Origin: Lachnospiraceae bacterium
GTDB taxonomy: Bacteria > Bacillota > Clostridia > Lachnospirales > Lachnospiraceae
NCBI GenBank assembly: GCA_004558185.1
Contig: SFDP01000009.1
Location: 14,143-78,142, forward strand
Reading direction: 5' to 3'
Length of the DNA: 64,000 nucleotides
The notes below the pieces were generated by a model. It was not told the DNA's origin. It saw nothing but the letters and a program-made list of their open reading frames with translations, and did no database searches. A program made the position numbers and the translations under genes. Positions 51,432 to 59,339 of the stretch are shown in pieces. Numbering within the stretch: the stretch's first letter is position 1; every line of letters starts with the position of its first letter.

Positions 51432-51475
51432 GCGAGGGCCTGTTTCTTTCTGGAAAAGAAACGGGTCCTTTCTTA
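51432..51475 (+). terminator. Hairpin between binding protein and permeases
   Basis: GGGCC-T-GTTTCTTT/AAAGAAAC-G-GGTCC with a short T-rich tail (51432-51475). Inside an operon such a partial terminator or processing barrier keeps binding-protein mRNA more abundant than permease mRNA. Confidence 0.7.
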
Positions 51476-51490
51476 TGACATAAGCGTATG

Positions 51491-51529
51491 AAAGTGCTGC
51501 CTCAGGCAGCAGAATAAGAGGTGAAAATG
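51491..51529 (+). repeat. Hairpin-RBS leader repeat, diverged copy 5
   Basis: AAAGTGCTGCC-TCA-GGCAGCAG followed by AATAAGAGGTGAAAATG. The stem pair CTGCC/GGCAG replaces CTGCT/AGCAG of the other copies, a compensatory change that preserves the helix (51495-51511). Confidence 0.75.
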
Positions 51530-52441
51530 AAAAGGAAGTTTAACAGAAATCTGTTTATTCTATTGTTCCTGATCCCCTCCTGTTTGTGCCTTTTGGTGTT
51601 TTACATCTATCCGATTGCTCAGATTCTGATTACCAGCTTTTACAAATGGGATTATACAAATCTGGCCAATCCTGAGATATTGCCGGCAGGAGAACGGTTA
51701 TCCAACTACAAGTATATTTTTACGCAGTACCCTTATTTTTGGGAGGCGCTTAAAAATTCCCTGTGCTGGGCACTGGTGGGAATATTTATTCAGGTGCCTT
51801 TGACGCTGGTGGTGGCCATCGTCATTTCTAAGGGGCTCAAATTTTCACGGTTTGCCCGGAATGTTTACATCGTTCCCAGTGTGATTTCCAGTGCGGCCAT
51901 GGGGCTGATTTTTTTGCAGCTTTATAATGCAAGGTATGGCCCCATTCAGCAGATCATCAATATCTTTAAGCCTGACTTTAGAGACAGTATCTTACTGGTT
52001 GAGGGGGTCAACTTCTGGGCCATTGTATTTGCCTATGTGTTCTTTTGCGGTACCACGACCATCATGCTTTTGGGGCAGATTCACGGAATTGCACCGGAGC
52101 TGTATGAGGCAGCCATGATTGACGGAGCAAAAGGCTGGAAGAGAGAATTATACATTACGATTCCCCTGGTGAAGCCCACAATAAAAACGGTAACTACACT
52201 TGCTGGAACTGCCGGCTTTTTAATTTATAATGAAGTGTTTTTCCTGACCAATGGGGCGGCAGGGACAAAGTCAATCAGTTTCATTATTCGTGAGCTGGCC
52301 ATTACCAGTCCCCGTACTCAGTATGCAAGAGCCAATACCATTGGCGTGGTACAGATAGCCATAGGACTGGTGCTGATTGCAATCATCAATTGGGTATTTT
52401 CCCATGATAAATACTCCTTAAGAGGAAAGAGGAAAGGTTGA
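51527..52441 (+). CDS. Sugar ABC transporter permease (MalF/UgpA-like)
   Basis: 304 residues, six membrane helices of BPD_transp_1. LFLIPSCLCLLVFYIYPIAQILITSFYKWDY at the N-terminus and the cytoplasmic loop YEAAMIDGAKGWKRELYITIPLVKPT (EAA motif). GTG at 51521 is in frame, but AAGAGG overlaps it, so the ATG at 51527 is used. The stop codon lies inside the start of leader-repeat copy 4. Confidence 0.92.
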   Translation: MKRKFNRNLFILLFLIPSCLCLLVFYIYPIAQILITSFYKWDYTNLANPEILPAGERLSNYKYIFTQYPYFWEALKNSLCWALVGIFIQVPLTLVVAIVISKGLKFSRFARNVYIVPSVISSAAMGLIFLQLYNARYGPIQQIINIFKPDFRDSILLVEGVNFWAIVFAYVFFCGTTTIMLLGQIHGIAPELYEAAMIDGAKGWKRELYITIPLVKPTIKTVTTLAGTAGFLIYNEVFFLTNGAAGTKSISFIIRELAITSPRTQYARANTIGVVQIAIGLVLIAIINWVFSHDKYSLRGKRKG

Positions 52442-52534
52442 AAGAATTAGATTCTTTCAACCCGGGATTTGTGCGGATGCACAAAGTCCCTGTGATTAAA
52501 ATGCTGCTAAAGCAGCAGAATGAGAGGTAAAATG
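52434..52534 (+). repeat. Hairpin-RBS leader repeat, copy 4 (long form)
   Basis: Hairpin 1 is GGTTGAAAGAAT/ATTCTTTCAACC (52436-52462), hairpin 2 GGGATTTGTGC/GCACAAA-G-TCCC (52464-52490), hairpin 3 TGCTGCTAAAGCAGCA (52502-52517); then GAGAGG and the start codon. It fills the whole gap between two permease genes. Confidence 0.9.
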
Positions 52535-53389
52535 AGAGCAAAAAAAATAAAAGAAACTAATCCCATGAGTGTGAAAAAGGGAGAGGCTGTGTTCTGCTAC
52601 TGCATTATGCTTATTATCTGTCTAATCGCACTGTTTCCCATTCTCTGGGTATTTATCTCTTCTTTTAAGGCGGATTTACTGGCAGAGCCGGGCTTCAGCC
52701 TTCCCAGCAGCATCCATGCTGACGGCTATGTTCGTGTATTTACCAAGCTGGGAATCGGAACCTATTTTATGAACAGCTTTATCTGTGCTACGCTGGGTAC
52801 CATGATCAGTATTACGATGCTGTCTATGGCAGCTTATGTGGTGGCCAGATTTAAGTTTCCCGGAAGAGGATTGATTACAGCAGCTTTTATGGCGACCATG
52901 TTCGTGCCGCCTTCGGCGCTGACCTTTCCCATCTATAATCTGGTAAAACGCTTTAATCTGTTTAACACCAGAACGGGACTGGTCTTTGTATATGCCTGTA
53001 TCGGTATTGCTATCAGCTTTATGGTGATTCGAAATTATTTTGCCATTATTCCAACGGAACTAGACGAGGCAGCCAGAATTGACGGCTGCACCTACTGGCA
53101 GAATTTTGCCAGGGTGATCCTGCCGATAGCCAGACCGGGAATTATGACAGCAGCCATTTTAAACTGGCTTCAATTATGGAATGAGTTTTACTGGTCCTCC
53201 CTGTTAATTATTGATAGAAGCAAGATGACGGTACCGGCTATTCTTTCTCAGTTTACCACCAGCTTCAGAACGGATTATAATGGTCTTCTGTCTGCCATCG
53301 TGGTAATTATTATTCCTCCTATAGTGATTTTCTGTCTGTTCAGCAAATACTTTATCGAAGCCCTGTCCGGCGGTGCCGTGAAGGGTTAG
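52532..53389 (+). CDS. Sugar ABC transporter permease (MalG/UgpE-like)
   Basis: 285 residues, six membrane helices. FPILWVFISSFKADLLAEPGFSLP in the N-terminal part and the EAA loop ELDEAARIDGCTYWQNFARVILPIARPG. GAGAGG in leader-repeat copy 4 sets the start at 52532; the in-frame ATG at 52520 lies inside the SD. Partner of the permease at 51527; the shared ATPase (MsmX type) is not encoded here, as is common for such importers. Confidence 0.92.
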   Translation: MRAKKIKETNPMSVKKGEAVFCYCIMLIICLIALFPILWVFISSFKADLLAEPGFSLPSSIHADGYVRVFTKLGIGTYFMNSFICATLGTMISITMLSMAAYVVARFKFPGRGLITAAFMATMFVPPSALTFPIYNLVKRFNLFNTRTGLVFVYACIGIAISFMVIRNYFAIIPTELDEAARIDGCTYWQNFARVILPIARPGIMTAAILNWLQLWNEFYWSSLLIIDRSKMTVPAILSQFTTSFRTDYNGLLSAIVVIIIPPIVIFCLFSKYFIEALSGGAVKG

Positions 53390-53478
53390 TACACTGGTAC
53401 ACGGATACTGACGGGGAGGAAGCCGGACAGAATAAGCCGTTCACGGCATCAGTGAAACGTTTTGGAATGGAGGTAAGA

Positions 53479-54723
53479 ATGAAACAGGTAACAGCAATTT
53501 TGATTGGTGCGGGAAATCGAGGGGCAGAGGCCTATGCTTCCTATGCCTTAAAATTTCCCGGAGAGCTGTCCTTTGTGGGAGTGGCAGAGCCAAGAAAGGA
53601 CAGAAGAGAAGAATTTGCAAGAAAGCATAAGATAGAAGACAGATATGCCCTGGCAGACTGGAAGGAATTACTGGCCTTTCCACGTCTGGCAGACTGTGTA
53701 CTTATCTGTACTCAGGATCAGCTTCACGTTGAGCCTATGAAGAGGGCTATGGAGCTGGGTTATGACATTCTTTGCGAAAAGCCTATCAGCCCCAGCAAGG
53801 AGGAGCTTCTTATGCTGAAGAAAGAAACAGCCTCCTATCCGGGGCTGATCAGTGTGGCTCATGTTCTTCGCTATTCTCCATTTTTTCGCAAGATAAAGGA
53901 GATTATACAAAGCGGCGTACTGGGACAGTTGGTTAATATTCAGCATATGGAAAGTGTGGGTTACTGGCATATGGCTCACAGCTTTGTCAGAGGAAACTGG
54001 GCAAACAGCCAAGAAAGCTGTCCCATGATTTTGGCTAAATGCTGCCATGATTTTGACATTCTTCTTTATTTGGTGGAAAAGCCCTGCAAGCGAGTGTCCA
54101 GCTTTGGCAGACTGAGCCATTTTACACCGGAAAACGCTCCTGAAGGAGCGCCTTTAAGATGTACGGATGGTTGTATGCACAAGGATAACTGTCCCTTCTT
54201 TGCTCCCCGCTTCTATGAGGAGCATCCACAGGCCGCAGCAGGGGGCTTTCGTAAGGTGGTTGCCATGGGAGAGAGACAGCAGGATCTTTTGGAGGCCTTA
54301 CAAACAGGACCTTACGGAAGATGTGTTTACCATTGCCATAATGATGTAGTGGATCATCAGGTGGTGAATCTGGAATTTGAAGGAGGGATCACCGCCAGTG
54401 TAACCATGTGCGCCTTTACCAACCTTTGTGAGAGAACGATTACGATTCAGGGAACCAGAGGAGAACTGCAGGGAAGGATGGAAGAGGATCGTATTCAGGT
54501 GGTGGACTTTGTTACCGGAAATAAGAGTGTCTATGAGCTGAATACGCCGAAGACCGGACATAGCGGCAGCGATGCAGCTATGATGAAAGAACTGGTGAGT
54601 CTGATTTCCACCCAGAGGCAGTCAGAGAGTGTAAGCAAAGCAATAGAGGCCATTGACAGTCATCTTATAGCCTTTGCGGCAGAGGAAAGCCGGATTCAGC
54701 AGGGCAAGGTAATAGAGCTGTAA
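53479..54723 (+). CDS. Gfo/Idh/MocA-family oxidoreductase
   Basis: 414 residues. The N-terminal Rossmann dinucleotide fold (ILIGAGNRGAEAYASYAL), the EKP motif in YDILCEKPISPSKEE, and a C-terminal alpha/beta domain with an unusual Cys-rich insert (CTDGCMHKDNCPFFAPRFYEEHP) around residue 225-245. Substrate is probably a sugar or sugar acid released by the glycosidases nearby. The ATG at 53479 is chosen because GGAGG overlaps the in-frame ATG at 53467. A TTCAC/GTGAA hairpin precedes it. Confidence 0.88.
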   Translation: MKQVTAILIGAGNRGAEAYASYALKFPGELSFVGVAEPRKDRREEFARKHKIEDRYALADWKELLAFPRLADCVLICTQDQLHVEPMKRAMELGYDILCEKPISPSKEELLMLKKETASYPGLISVAHVLRYSPFFRKIKEIIQSGVLGQLVNIQHMESVGYWHMAHSFVRGNWANSQESCPMILAKCCHDFDILLYLVEKPCKRVSSFGRLSHFTPENAPEGAPLRCTDGCMHKDNCPFFAPRFYEEHPQAAAGGFRKVVAMGERQQDLLEALQTGPYGRCVYHCHNDVVDHQVVNLEFEGGITASVTMCAFTNLCERTITIQGTRGELQGRMEEDRIQVVDFVTGNKSVYELNTPKTGHSGSDAAMMKELVSLISTQRQSESVSKAIEAIDSHLIAFAAEESRIQQGKVIEL

Positions 54724-54805
54724 AGCATGAACCTTACCTTGGCAAAAAGACGGCGAAGCGGGCAGAAAATGGTTAAAGAAAATAGAAAGTTTGGAGGAAA
54801 AAGAG

Positions 54806-56134
54806 TTGAATCAGGAAATCAGAAAACGCACAGAGTGGTTTATGCATGATCGCTTTGGGATGTTCATTCACTGGGGACTGTATTCTATTCCGGCCTGCGG
54901 TGAGTGGGTGATGTCTTGGAAGGAAATGACTGTAGAGGAGTATGAGCCCTATTTCAGGCTTTTCGATCCGGTAGATTATGACCCTGCAAAATGGGTGAGG
55001 CTGGCCAAGGAGGCAGGAATGAAGTATGTAGTGCTGACGGCCAAGCACCATGATGGTTTCTGTCTGTTTGATTCCGCATTGACAGACTATAAGGCAACCA
55101 ATACCAAGGCGGGAAGGGATCTGGTAAGAGAATTTGTGGAGGCCTGCCGCAAAGAAGGGCTTAAGGTGGGACTATATTTTTCCCTTATTGACTGGCATCA
55201 TCCGGATTTTCCCAAATATGGGGACAGACAGCATCCGATGAGAAACAGGGAAGAATTTAAAGATGAGAAGATTGATTTTGACCGTTACCTGGAGTATATG
55301 CACGGGCAGGTAAAGGAGCTGGTAACGGGCTACGGAAAATTGGACCTGCTATGGTTTGACTTTTCCTATGATGATATGTGTGGAGAAAAATGGAAGGCCA
55401 CAGAGCTGATTCAGATGGTACGAAAGTACCAGCCGGACGTGGTGATCGATAACCGACTTGAGGGAGCAGGAGATAATCATGGAAGTATCGCCAGTGTAAA
55501 TCCCCTGATCACCAGTGGGGATTTTGCCAGTCCGGAGCAGATCATTCCGCCCTACGGGATCCGTGACGAGGCAGGTGAGATGATTCCCTGGGAGCTTTGT
55601 GCCACCATGAATAACCACTGGTGCTATTGTAATTTTGACCATCAGTTTAAGCCGGCTGAAATGCTTATTCGCAAGCTGGTGGAATGTGTCAGCAAAGGAG
55701 GCAATATGATCCTCAATGTGGGGCCCGATGCAAAAGGCAATATTCCCGAAGAAAGTGTACGGATACTGAAGGAAATCGGCCAGTGGATGGAAAAAAATAA
55801 AGAGAGTATATATGGGGCAGGTATCTGTGAGCTGCCTAAGCCGGAATGGGGAAGATATACCCAAAAGGGAGATGTGATCTATGCCCATGTATATGAAGCG
55901 CCTCTGGGTGCCCTTCCTCTTTATGGAATCAGGCCGGATGAGCTGGAAGCAGTGTTTTATGTGGCAGACGGTACACAGATGAACAGAGGAGAGGCATGGA
56001 ATACGGTGCTTTATTCGGACGTGGCCTTTGTTTCCTTTGGGGAGGATCCGGTGTTTACCTACCCTCTGCCGGATAAGCGGGATACCGTACTAAAGATTGT
56101 TCTGAAAAAAAAGAGTGCTTCAAATTCATTTTAG
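54806..56134 (+). CDS. Alpha-L-fucosidase (GH29), TTG start
   Basis: 442 residues, intracellular. GH29 hallmarks are WFMHDRFGMFIHWGLYSIPA, YVVLTAKHHDGFCLFDSALTDY, LKVGLYFSLIDWHHPDFP and KLDLLWFDFSY (the Asp in WFD is the expected nucleophile). The most likely start is TTG at 54806, 8 bp after GGAGG at 54793-54797; the frame itself opens at a TTG overlapping that SD. It removes alpha-L-fucose from imported oligosaccharides. Last gene of the locus; a terminator follows. Confidence 0.92.
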   Translation: MNQEIRKRTEWFMHDRFGMFIHWGLYSIPACGEWVMSWKEMTVEEYEPYFRLFDPVDYDPAKWVRLAKEAGMKYVVLTAKHHDGFCLFDSALTDYKATNTKAGRDLVREFVEACRKEGLKVGLYFSLIDWHHPDFPKYGDRQHPMRNREEFKDEKIDFDRYLEYMHGQVKELVTGYGKLDLLWFDFSYDDMCGEKWKATELIQMVRKYQPDVVIDNRLEGAGDNHGSIASVNPLITSGDFASPEQIIPPYGIRDEAGEMIPWELCATMNNHWCYCNFDHQFKPAEMLIRKLVECVSKGGNMILNVGPDAKGNIPEESVRILKEIGQWMEKNKESIYGAGICELPKPEWGRYTQKGDVIYAHVYEAPLGALPLYGIRPDELEAVFYVADGTQMNRGEAWNTVLYSDVAFVSFGEDPVFTYPLPDKRDTVLKIVLKKKSASNSF

Positions 56135-56140
56135 AGGAGA

Positions 56141-56168
56141 GAAAGCCTGATTAGGGCTTTCTTTTTTT
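56141..56168 (+). terminator. Terminator of the fucoside locus
   Basis: The stem GAAAGCC/GGCTTTC (56141-56147 with 56155-56161) and seven T. Confidence 0.93.
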
Positions 56169-56241
56169 GGATAAAAGTAGTAAACTATAAAAGAAAGGCT
56201 TTAGGGATAAAAAATTAAAATGTCAAAAATGAAAAAAATTC

Positions 56242-56287
56242 TTGACTTATGTGCATAATAGAATCTATACTAATCCCGTAGGAATTA
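56242..56287 (+). promoter_or_regulatory. nifS promoter with CymR/Rrf2-like operator
   Basis: TTGACT (56242-56247), an 18-bp spacer and TATACT (56266-56271). The palindrome TAATCCC-GTA-GGAATTA (56271-56287, one mismatch) covers the start site and resembles the CymR/IscR-type box (TCC...GGAATTA). An Rrf2-family repressor responding to cysteine or Fe-S status is inferred. Confidence 0.55.
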
Positions 56288-56380
56288 AATGAATTATATT
56301 GAGGTTATAGATAAAGGCTGATCAAACAGCTAATAGATTTCGGTGTATAAGCTCCGAAATGAAGGAAAATGGAGGGAAAA

Positions 56381-57562
56381 ATGAATAAATTAGTTTATTT
56401 AGATAATGCCGCAACCACGAAGCCGGCTTCGGAGGTTGTTCAGGAAATGCTTCCTTATCTGGGAGCCAGCTTTGGTAATCCTTCAGCCTTTTATGGCTTT
56501 GCAGGAAAAGCCGCTCAGGCAGTGGATGAGGCAAGAAAAACCATAGCGGAAGCTATAGGAGCCAGGCAGGAAGAAATTTACTTTACCGCAGGAGGAACAG
56601 AGTCTGACAATTGGGCTCTGGTGGCTACTGCAGAGGCTAATGAAAAGAAGGGAAAACATATTATCACTTCTACGATTGAGCATCATGCTGTTTTGCATAC
56701 CTGTGAATATTTGGAGAAGAGAGGCTTTGATATTACTTATGTAGGTGTAGACGAGGACGGGGTGGTCAAGCTGGAGGAATTAAAAGCGGCCATTCGCCCG
56801 GATACTATTCTGATTTCGATTATGGCAGCCAATAATGAAATCGGAACCATTCAGCCCATTAAGGAGATTGGAGCTATTGCCAGAGAGAACAAGATACTTT
56901 TTCATACTGATGCAGTTCAGGCCTTTGGCCACATCCCGCTGAATGTGGATGAGATGAATATTGATATGCTCAGTGCCAGTGGGCATAAGATTCATGGGCC
57001 TAAGGGGATAGGAATAATGTATATTCGCCGGGGAGTTAAAATTGGTGCTTTTATTCACGGAGGAGCCCAGGAAAGAAGAAGAAGGGCAGGAACTCACAAT
57101 GTGCCCGGAATCGTAGGAATGGGTAAGGCAGCCGAGCTGGCTGTGAGGGATATGGAGGAAGCAGCTAAAAAGGTATCCGAACTTCGTGATTATTTGATAG
57201 AGAAGGTAATGAAAGAGATACCCTATACCAAGCTAAACGGACATCGAACCAACAGATTACCTAACAACGCCAATTTCTCCTTTTCCTTTATTGAGGGGGA
57301 ATCGCTGCTGATCATGCTGGATCAGGCAGGAATTTGCGGAAGCAGCGGCTCTGCCTGTACCTCCGGGTCTTTAGATCCTTCTCATGTCCTGATGGCTATA
57401 GGACTGCCTCATGAGATTGCCCATGGCTCCCTTCGTCTGACCCTGTCAGAAGAAACGACCAGAGAGGATTTAGATTATACGGTAGAAACACTCAAGGGTA
57501 TTGTAAAGCGTTTGAGAGATATGTCCCCGCTTTATGAGGACTTTGTGAAGAAGCAAAAATAA
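56381..57562 (+). CDS. nifS: Cysteine desulfurase (NifS/IscS type)
   Basis: 393 residues. A PLP enzyme supplying sulfur for Fe-S assembly. N-terminal VYLDNAATTKPA, ITSTIEHHAVLHT, HTDAVQAFGHIPLNV, SASGHKIHGPKGIG (Lys Schiff base in SGHKIHGP), GTHNVPGIVG, and the active-site Cys loop GSSGSACTSGS. GGAGG before 56381 is overlapped by the in-frame ATG at 56369. A TTTCGG/CCGAAA hairpin lies just upstream. Forms a unit with nifU 230 bp downstream. Confidence 0.95.
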   Translation: MNKLVYLDNAATTKPASEVVQEMLPYLGASFGNPSAFYGFAGKAAQAVDEARKTIAEAIGARQEEIYFTAGGTESDNWALVATAEANEKKGKHIITSTIEHHAVLHTCEYLEKRGFDITYVGVDEDGVVKLEELKAAIRPDTILISIMAANNEIGTIQPIKEIGAIARENKILFHTDAVQAFGHIPLNVDEMNIDMLSASGHKIHGPKGIGIMYIRRGVKIGAFIHGGAQERRRRAGTHNVPGIVGMGKAAELAVRDMEEAAKKVSELRDYLIEKVMKEIPYTKLNGHRTNRLPNNANFSFSFIEGESLLIMLDQAGICGSSGSACTSGSLDPSHVLMAIGLPHEIAHGSLRLTLSEETTREDLDYTVETLKGIVKRLRDMSPLYEDFVKKQK

Positions 57563-57626
57563 CGAGGCTATGAAAAGGAATCAGGATAAGACTGAGTTTG
57601 AATAAGCATTATGCTGTTTTAAATGA

Positions 57627-57717
57627 TGTTAGGGTCAAAAGCCCCTAACTATGATACCTACGGATTGTTACGTACTTCGTACTCCCACAATCCTGCAAAA
57701 TATTCGCATATCGTGGT
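57627..57717 (+). other. Candidate structured intergenic element, copy 2
   Basis: GTTAGGG/CCCTAAC hairpin around TCAAAAG (57628-57649), GATACC, a GGATTGT...ACAATCC hairpin with inner GTAC/GTAC (57662-57693), then GCAAAATATTCG. It shares GGGTCAAAAG, GATACC and CAAAATAT with the element at 45903-45985. It lies between nifS and nifU. Confidence 0.4.
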
Positions 57718-57794
57718 AATAGAAGAAGCAGAGAAAAAAGTATGTATGGAGAGTGGATGATGGAATATTGAATCCACCAATGGAGGAAAAGAAG

Positions 57795-58241
57795 ATGTAT
57801 ACAGAAAAAGTAATGGATCATTTTACAAATCCCAGAAATATGGGAGAAATAGAAAATGCCAAAGGAGTAGGCACCGTGGGGAATGCCAAATGCGGTGATA
57901 TCATGAGAATGTATTTGGACATTGACGATGATGGCATTATTCAGGATGTCAAGTTTAAGACCTTTGGCTGCGGTGCAGCGGTGGCTACCAGCAGTATGGC
58001 AACAGAGCTGGTAAAGGGCAAAACCGTGCAGGAAGCTCTGGAGGTAACGAATAAAGCGGTTTGTGAGGCGTTGGACGGGCTTCCGCCGGTAAAGGTACAC
58101 TGTTCTCTTCTGGCAGAAGAAGCTATTCATGCCGCACTTTGGGATTATGCACAGAAGAAAGGAATTACCATCGAGGGGCTAAAGCCGCCGGTAGCTGATA
58201 TTGATGAGCTTCATGACCATGGAGATGAGGAAGAATATTAA
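57795..58241 (+). CDS. nifU: Fe-S cluster scaffold protein NifU/IscU
   Basis: 148 residues. The three scaffold cysteines are visible: GNAKCGDIM, KTFGCGAAVA and VHCSLLAEEAI. HFTNPRNMGEIENAKGVG is the IscU-type N-terminus, and the C-terminus adds an acidic His-rich tail (HDHGDEEEY). The frame opens at 57753, but GGAGG just before 57795 and homology give this start. Works with the upstream cysteine desulfurase. Confidence 0.95.
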   Translation: MYTEKVMDHFTNPRNMGEIENAKGVGTVGNAKCGDIMRMYLDIDDDGIIQDVKFKTFGCGAAVATSSMATELVKGKTVQEALEVTNKAVCEALDGLPPVKVHCSLLAEEAIHAALWDYAQKKGITIEGLKPPVADIDELHDHGDEEEY

Positions 58242-58275
58242 TTTTTGACACATTGCAGCGTGATGTCCAGTTAAG

Positions 58276-58312
58276 AAAAAGATGTTCTCAGAAAACAGGG
58301 GACATCTTTTTT
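58276..58312 (+). terminator. Terminator of nifSU
   Basis: AAAAAGATGTTCTC/GGGGACATCTTTTT type stem (58276-58289 with 58298-58311) with a T-run. Confidence 0.85.
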
Positions 58313-58464
58313 AGTGCGCCTGTGTACCTACTCATTAAAAAGCCTAAAATTTATTACATAAAAGTAACTATTCAGAACCCCATTCGCAAAATCGCTGCTT
58401 GGCAGCTTTCCTTTTGCTCATGTGGTTACTTCGCCATATAAATTTACAATTCTGTTTGAATAAA

Positions 58465-58485
58465 CTCTTAAGATTTCATTAAGAG
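58465..58485. promoter_or_regulatory. Perfect palindrome upstream of the PAP2 gene
   Basis: CTCTTAA-GATTTCA-TTAAGAG, 7-bp arms, 45 bp before the PAP2 start, near a TTGAAT (-35-like) at 58456. Candidate operator; no regulator is assigned. The rest of 58313-58530 shows nothing else. Confidence 0.4.
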
Positions 58486-58530
58486 GGTTGTAGGAACAGG
58501 GAAGGAGTGGTATTTTATAGGGAGTAAAAT

Positions 58531-59271
58531 TTGTCAAATAATAAGGTAAGGATGACCATTATGATGATTTTGGTAGAAAAAATAAAACAACTTCTTGGGC
58601 ATAAAAAACTGATGGGTCTGGCAAAGCTGTCAGTTTTATATTATCTGGTCTTTTTTCTTCTGGAATTGAGAGAGGGGAAGCTGAATATCATTGAGGTCGC
58701 TCTGGACAGAAGAATTCCCTTTTGTGAATATTTTATTCTGCCGTACCTGCTGTGGTTTCCCTATGTGGCAGGCTGTGTAATCTGGCTCTGTCTGGCCAGG
58801 GATAAGGAAGAAGAGTACCTTAAGCTGATCAGAAGCCTGATTGTGGGTATGGTGGTTTTTGTGCTGTTTTCCCTGCTTTACCCAAACGGTCAGGTGTTAA
58901 GACCGGCATTGGCAGGAGAGAATATTTTTGAACGGCTGGTGATTGGCCTGTATCGTGTAGATACACCTACCAATATTTTTCCCAGTCTTCATGTATTTAA
59001 TTCCATTGTGTGCTGTATTGCTGTCTGTCGGAACTGTGAGGGAGAACGGTTCAGGCTTTTGCGGGCAGGAACAATCTTACTGACACTTTCCATTATTCTG
59101 GCTACCATGTTTTTGAAGCAGCACAGTACGCTTGATGTTTTGGGAGCCATTTTGTTAAATATGCTTTGCTATCGGCATTATTATGAGCAGGAATTTCTAT
59201 TCAGGCCTGGGACAGATATTCAGGGTGTCCAACGATTTCGAAAGGTCTATCGGATTCGGGAGAAAGGATAA
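58531..59271 (+). CDS. PAP2-superfamily membrane phosphatase
   Basis: 246 residues with about six membrane helices. The PAP2 catalytic motifs are FPSLHVFNS (PSxH, motif 2) and KQHSTLDVLGA (HSTxD, motif 3); motif 1 is weak. Likely a lipid phosphate or undecaprenyl-pyrophosphate phosphatase, or an inositol-phosphoceramide-type relative; not resolvable. GGGAG before TTG 58531 supports a TTG start; ATG 58552 is an alternative with a poorer SD. The terminator overlaps its stop. Confidence 0.82.
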   Translation: MSNNKVRMTIMMILVEKIKQLLGHKKLMGLAKLSVLYYLVFFLLELREGKLNIIEVALDRRIPFCEYFILPYLLWFPYVAGCVIWLCLARDKEEEYLKLIRSLIVGMVVFVLFSLLYPNGQVLRPALAGENIFERLVIGLYRVDTPTNIFPSLHVFNSIVCCIAVCRNCEGERFRLLRAGTILLTLSIILATMFLKQHSTLDVLGAILLNMLCYRHYYEQEFLFRPGTDIQGVQRFRKVYRIREKG

Positions 59272-59311
59272 GGGGACTGCCGCTTAAGCGGTAAGTGGCA
59301 GCCCTCTTTTT
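59272..59311 (+). terminator. Terminator after PAP2 gene
   Basis: GGG..CTGCC/GGCAG.CCC (59272-59281 with 59297-59304) followed by CTCTTTTT. Confidence 0.8.
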
Positions 59312-59339
59312 ATGGTTTTCTAAAGAACCTCTTTTAGGG

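Noticed and set aside
58253..58441. 62-codon frame after nifU
   Set aside because: It runs through the nifSU terminator hairpin and has no ribosome-binding site.
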